Source: Bacteroidales bacterium (lineage in GTDB: Bacteria > Bacteroidota > Bacteroidia > Bacteroidales > VadinHA17). Taken from it: a stretch of 5,488 nucleotides of DNA. The position numbers and the translations under genes were made by a program. The notes beneath the pieces were generated by a model that saw nothing but the letters and a program-made list of their open reading frames with translations, was not told the DNA's origin and did no database searches. The stretch is taken from assembly GCA_025455535.1 (NCBI GenBank), contig JALOMM010000127.1, positions 1-5,488 of the forward strand, written 5' to 3'. Positions 5,448 to 5,488 of the stretch are shown here, piece after piece; position 1 is the first letter of the stretch; each line of letters begins with the position of its first letter.

Positions 5448-5488
5448 TGGTTTAGCCCCCTATAAAACTGGACTAAAAGTACAAATTT
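5448..5488. mobile_element. Possible terminus of an IS3-family insertion sequence, cut by the window edge
   Basis: The stretch starting with TGG at 5448 contains GCCCCC (5455-5460), an A-rich step and CTGGAC (5468-5473). This order, TG…CCCCC…AAA…TGGAC, recalls the terminal inverted repeats of the IS150 subgroup of IS3. No transposase, opposite end or target duplication is inside the window, so this is a resemblance only. It could equally be plain intergenic DNA. The rest of the tail (5421-5447) shows nothing recognisable. Confidence 0.25.

Overview
This window looks like a chromosomal stretch from a member of the Bacteroidota, probably Bacteroidales-like. Three things support this. Upstream of the genes there are four exact TAnnTTTG boxes, the −7 element used by the Bacteroidota housekeeping sigma factor. 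Clear −33 TTG partners at usable spacing accompany two of them. The protein set is also typical: a ComEC/Rec2 with a short non-lactamase tail, a TsaC/YciO-type protein beginning 'MIIKIYPENPNP', and a DUF4199 protein coupled to a family 2 glycosyltransferase. Shine-Dalgarno signals are weak, as is usual for the phylum. The content is mostly housekeeping, and I see no obvious defence, secretion or novel enzymatic system.

Layout: the + strand opens inside a ComEC/Rec2 DNA-uptake channel gene whose 5' end lies outside the window (1-1533). A 42-bp gap with its own −7 box leads to trkA (1576-2928), the cytoplasmic NAD-binding subunit of a Trk potassium transporter. trkA converges with a minus-strand tRNA threonylcarbamoyladenosine (t6A) gene (tsaC/yciO-like, 3007-3621). 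The short gap between them is largely filled by six copies of a TCGCAAA heptamer. Upstream of tsaC, on the same strand, lies the 4.5S SRP RNA gene ffs (about 3679-3777), with a Bacteroidota promoter and a T-tract terminator. That T-tract also supplies the −33 element of the tsaC promoter. Divergent from ffs is a + strand operon of a DUF4199 membrane protein (3892-4434) and a GtrB/DPM1-like polyprenyl-phosphate glycosyltransferase (4434-5393), which overlap by one base. The window ends with a second heptamer array (GAATTAA) that begins in the glycosyltransferase stop codon, then a short tail resembling the terminus of an IS3-family element.

The genes do not form one pathway. The notable features are compact regulatory packing (ffs terminator against tsaC promoter, and back-to-back ffs and DUF4199 promoters) and the two unrelated 7-bp tandem arrays, each abutting a gene's 3' end. 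The non-coding parts are short. The longest stretch without a protein gene (3622-3891) is filled by ffs and its flanking promoters.
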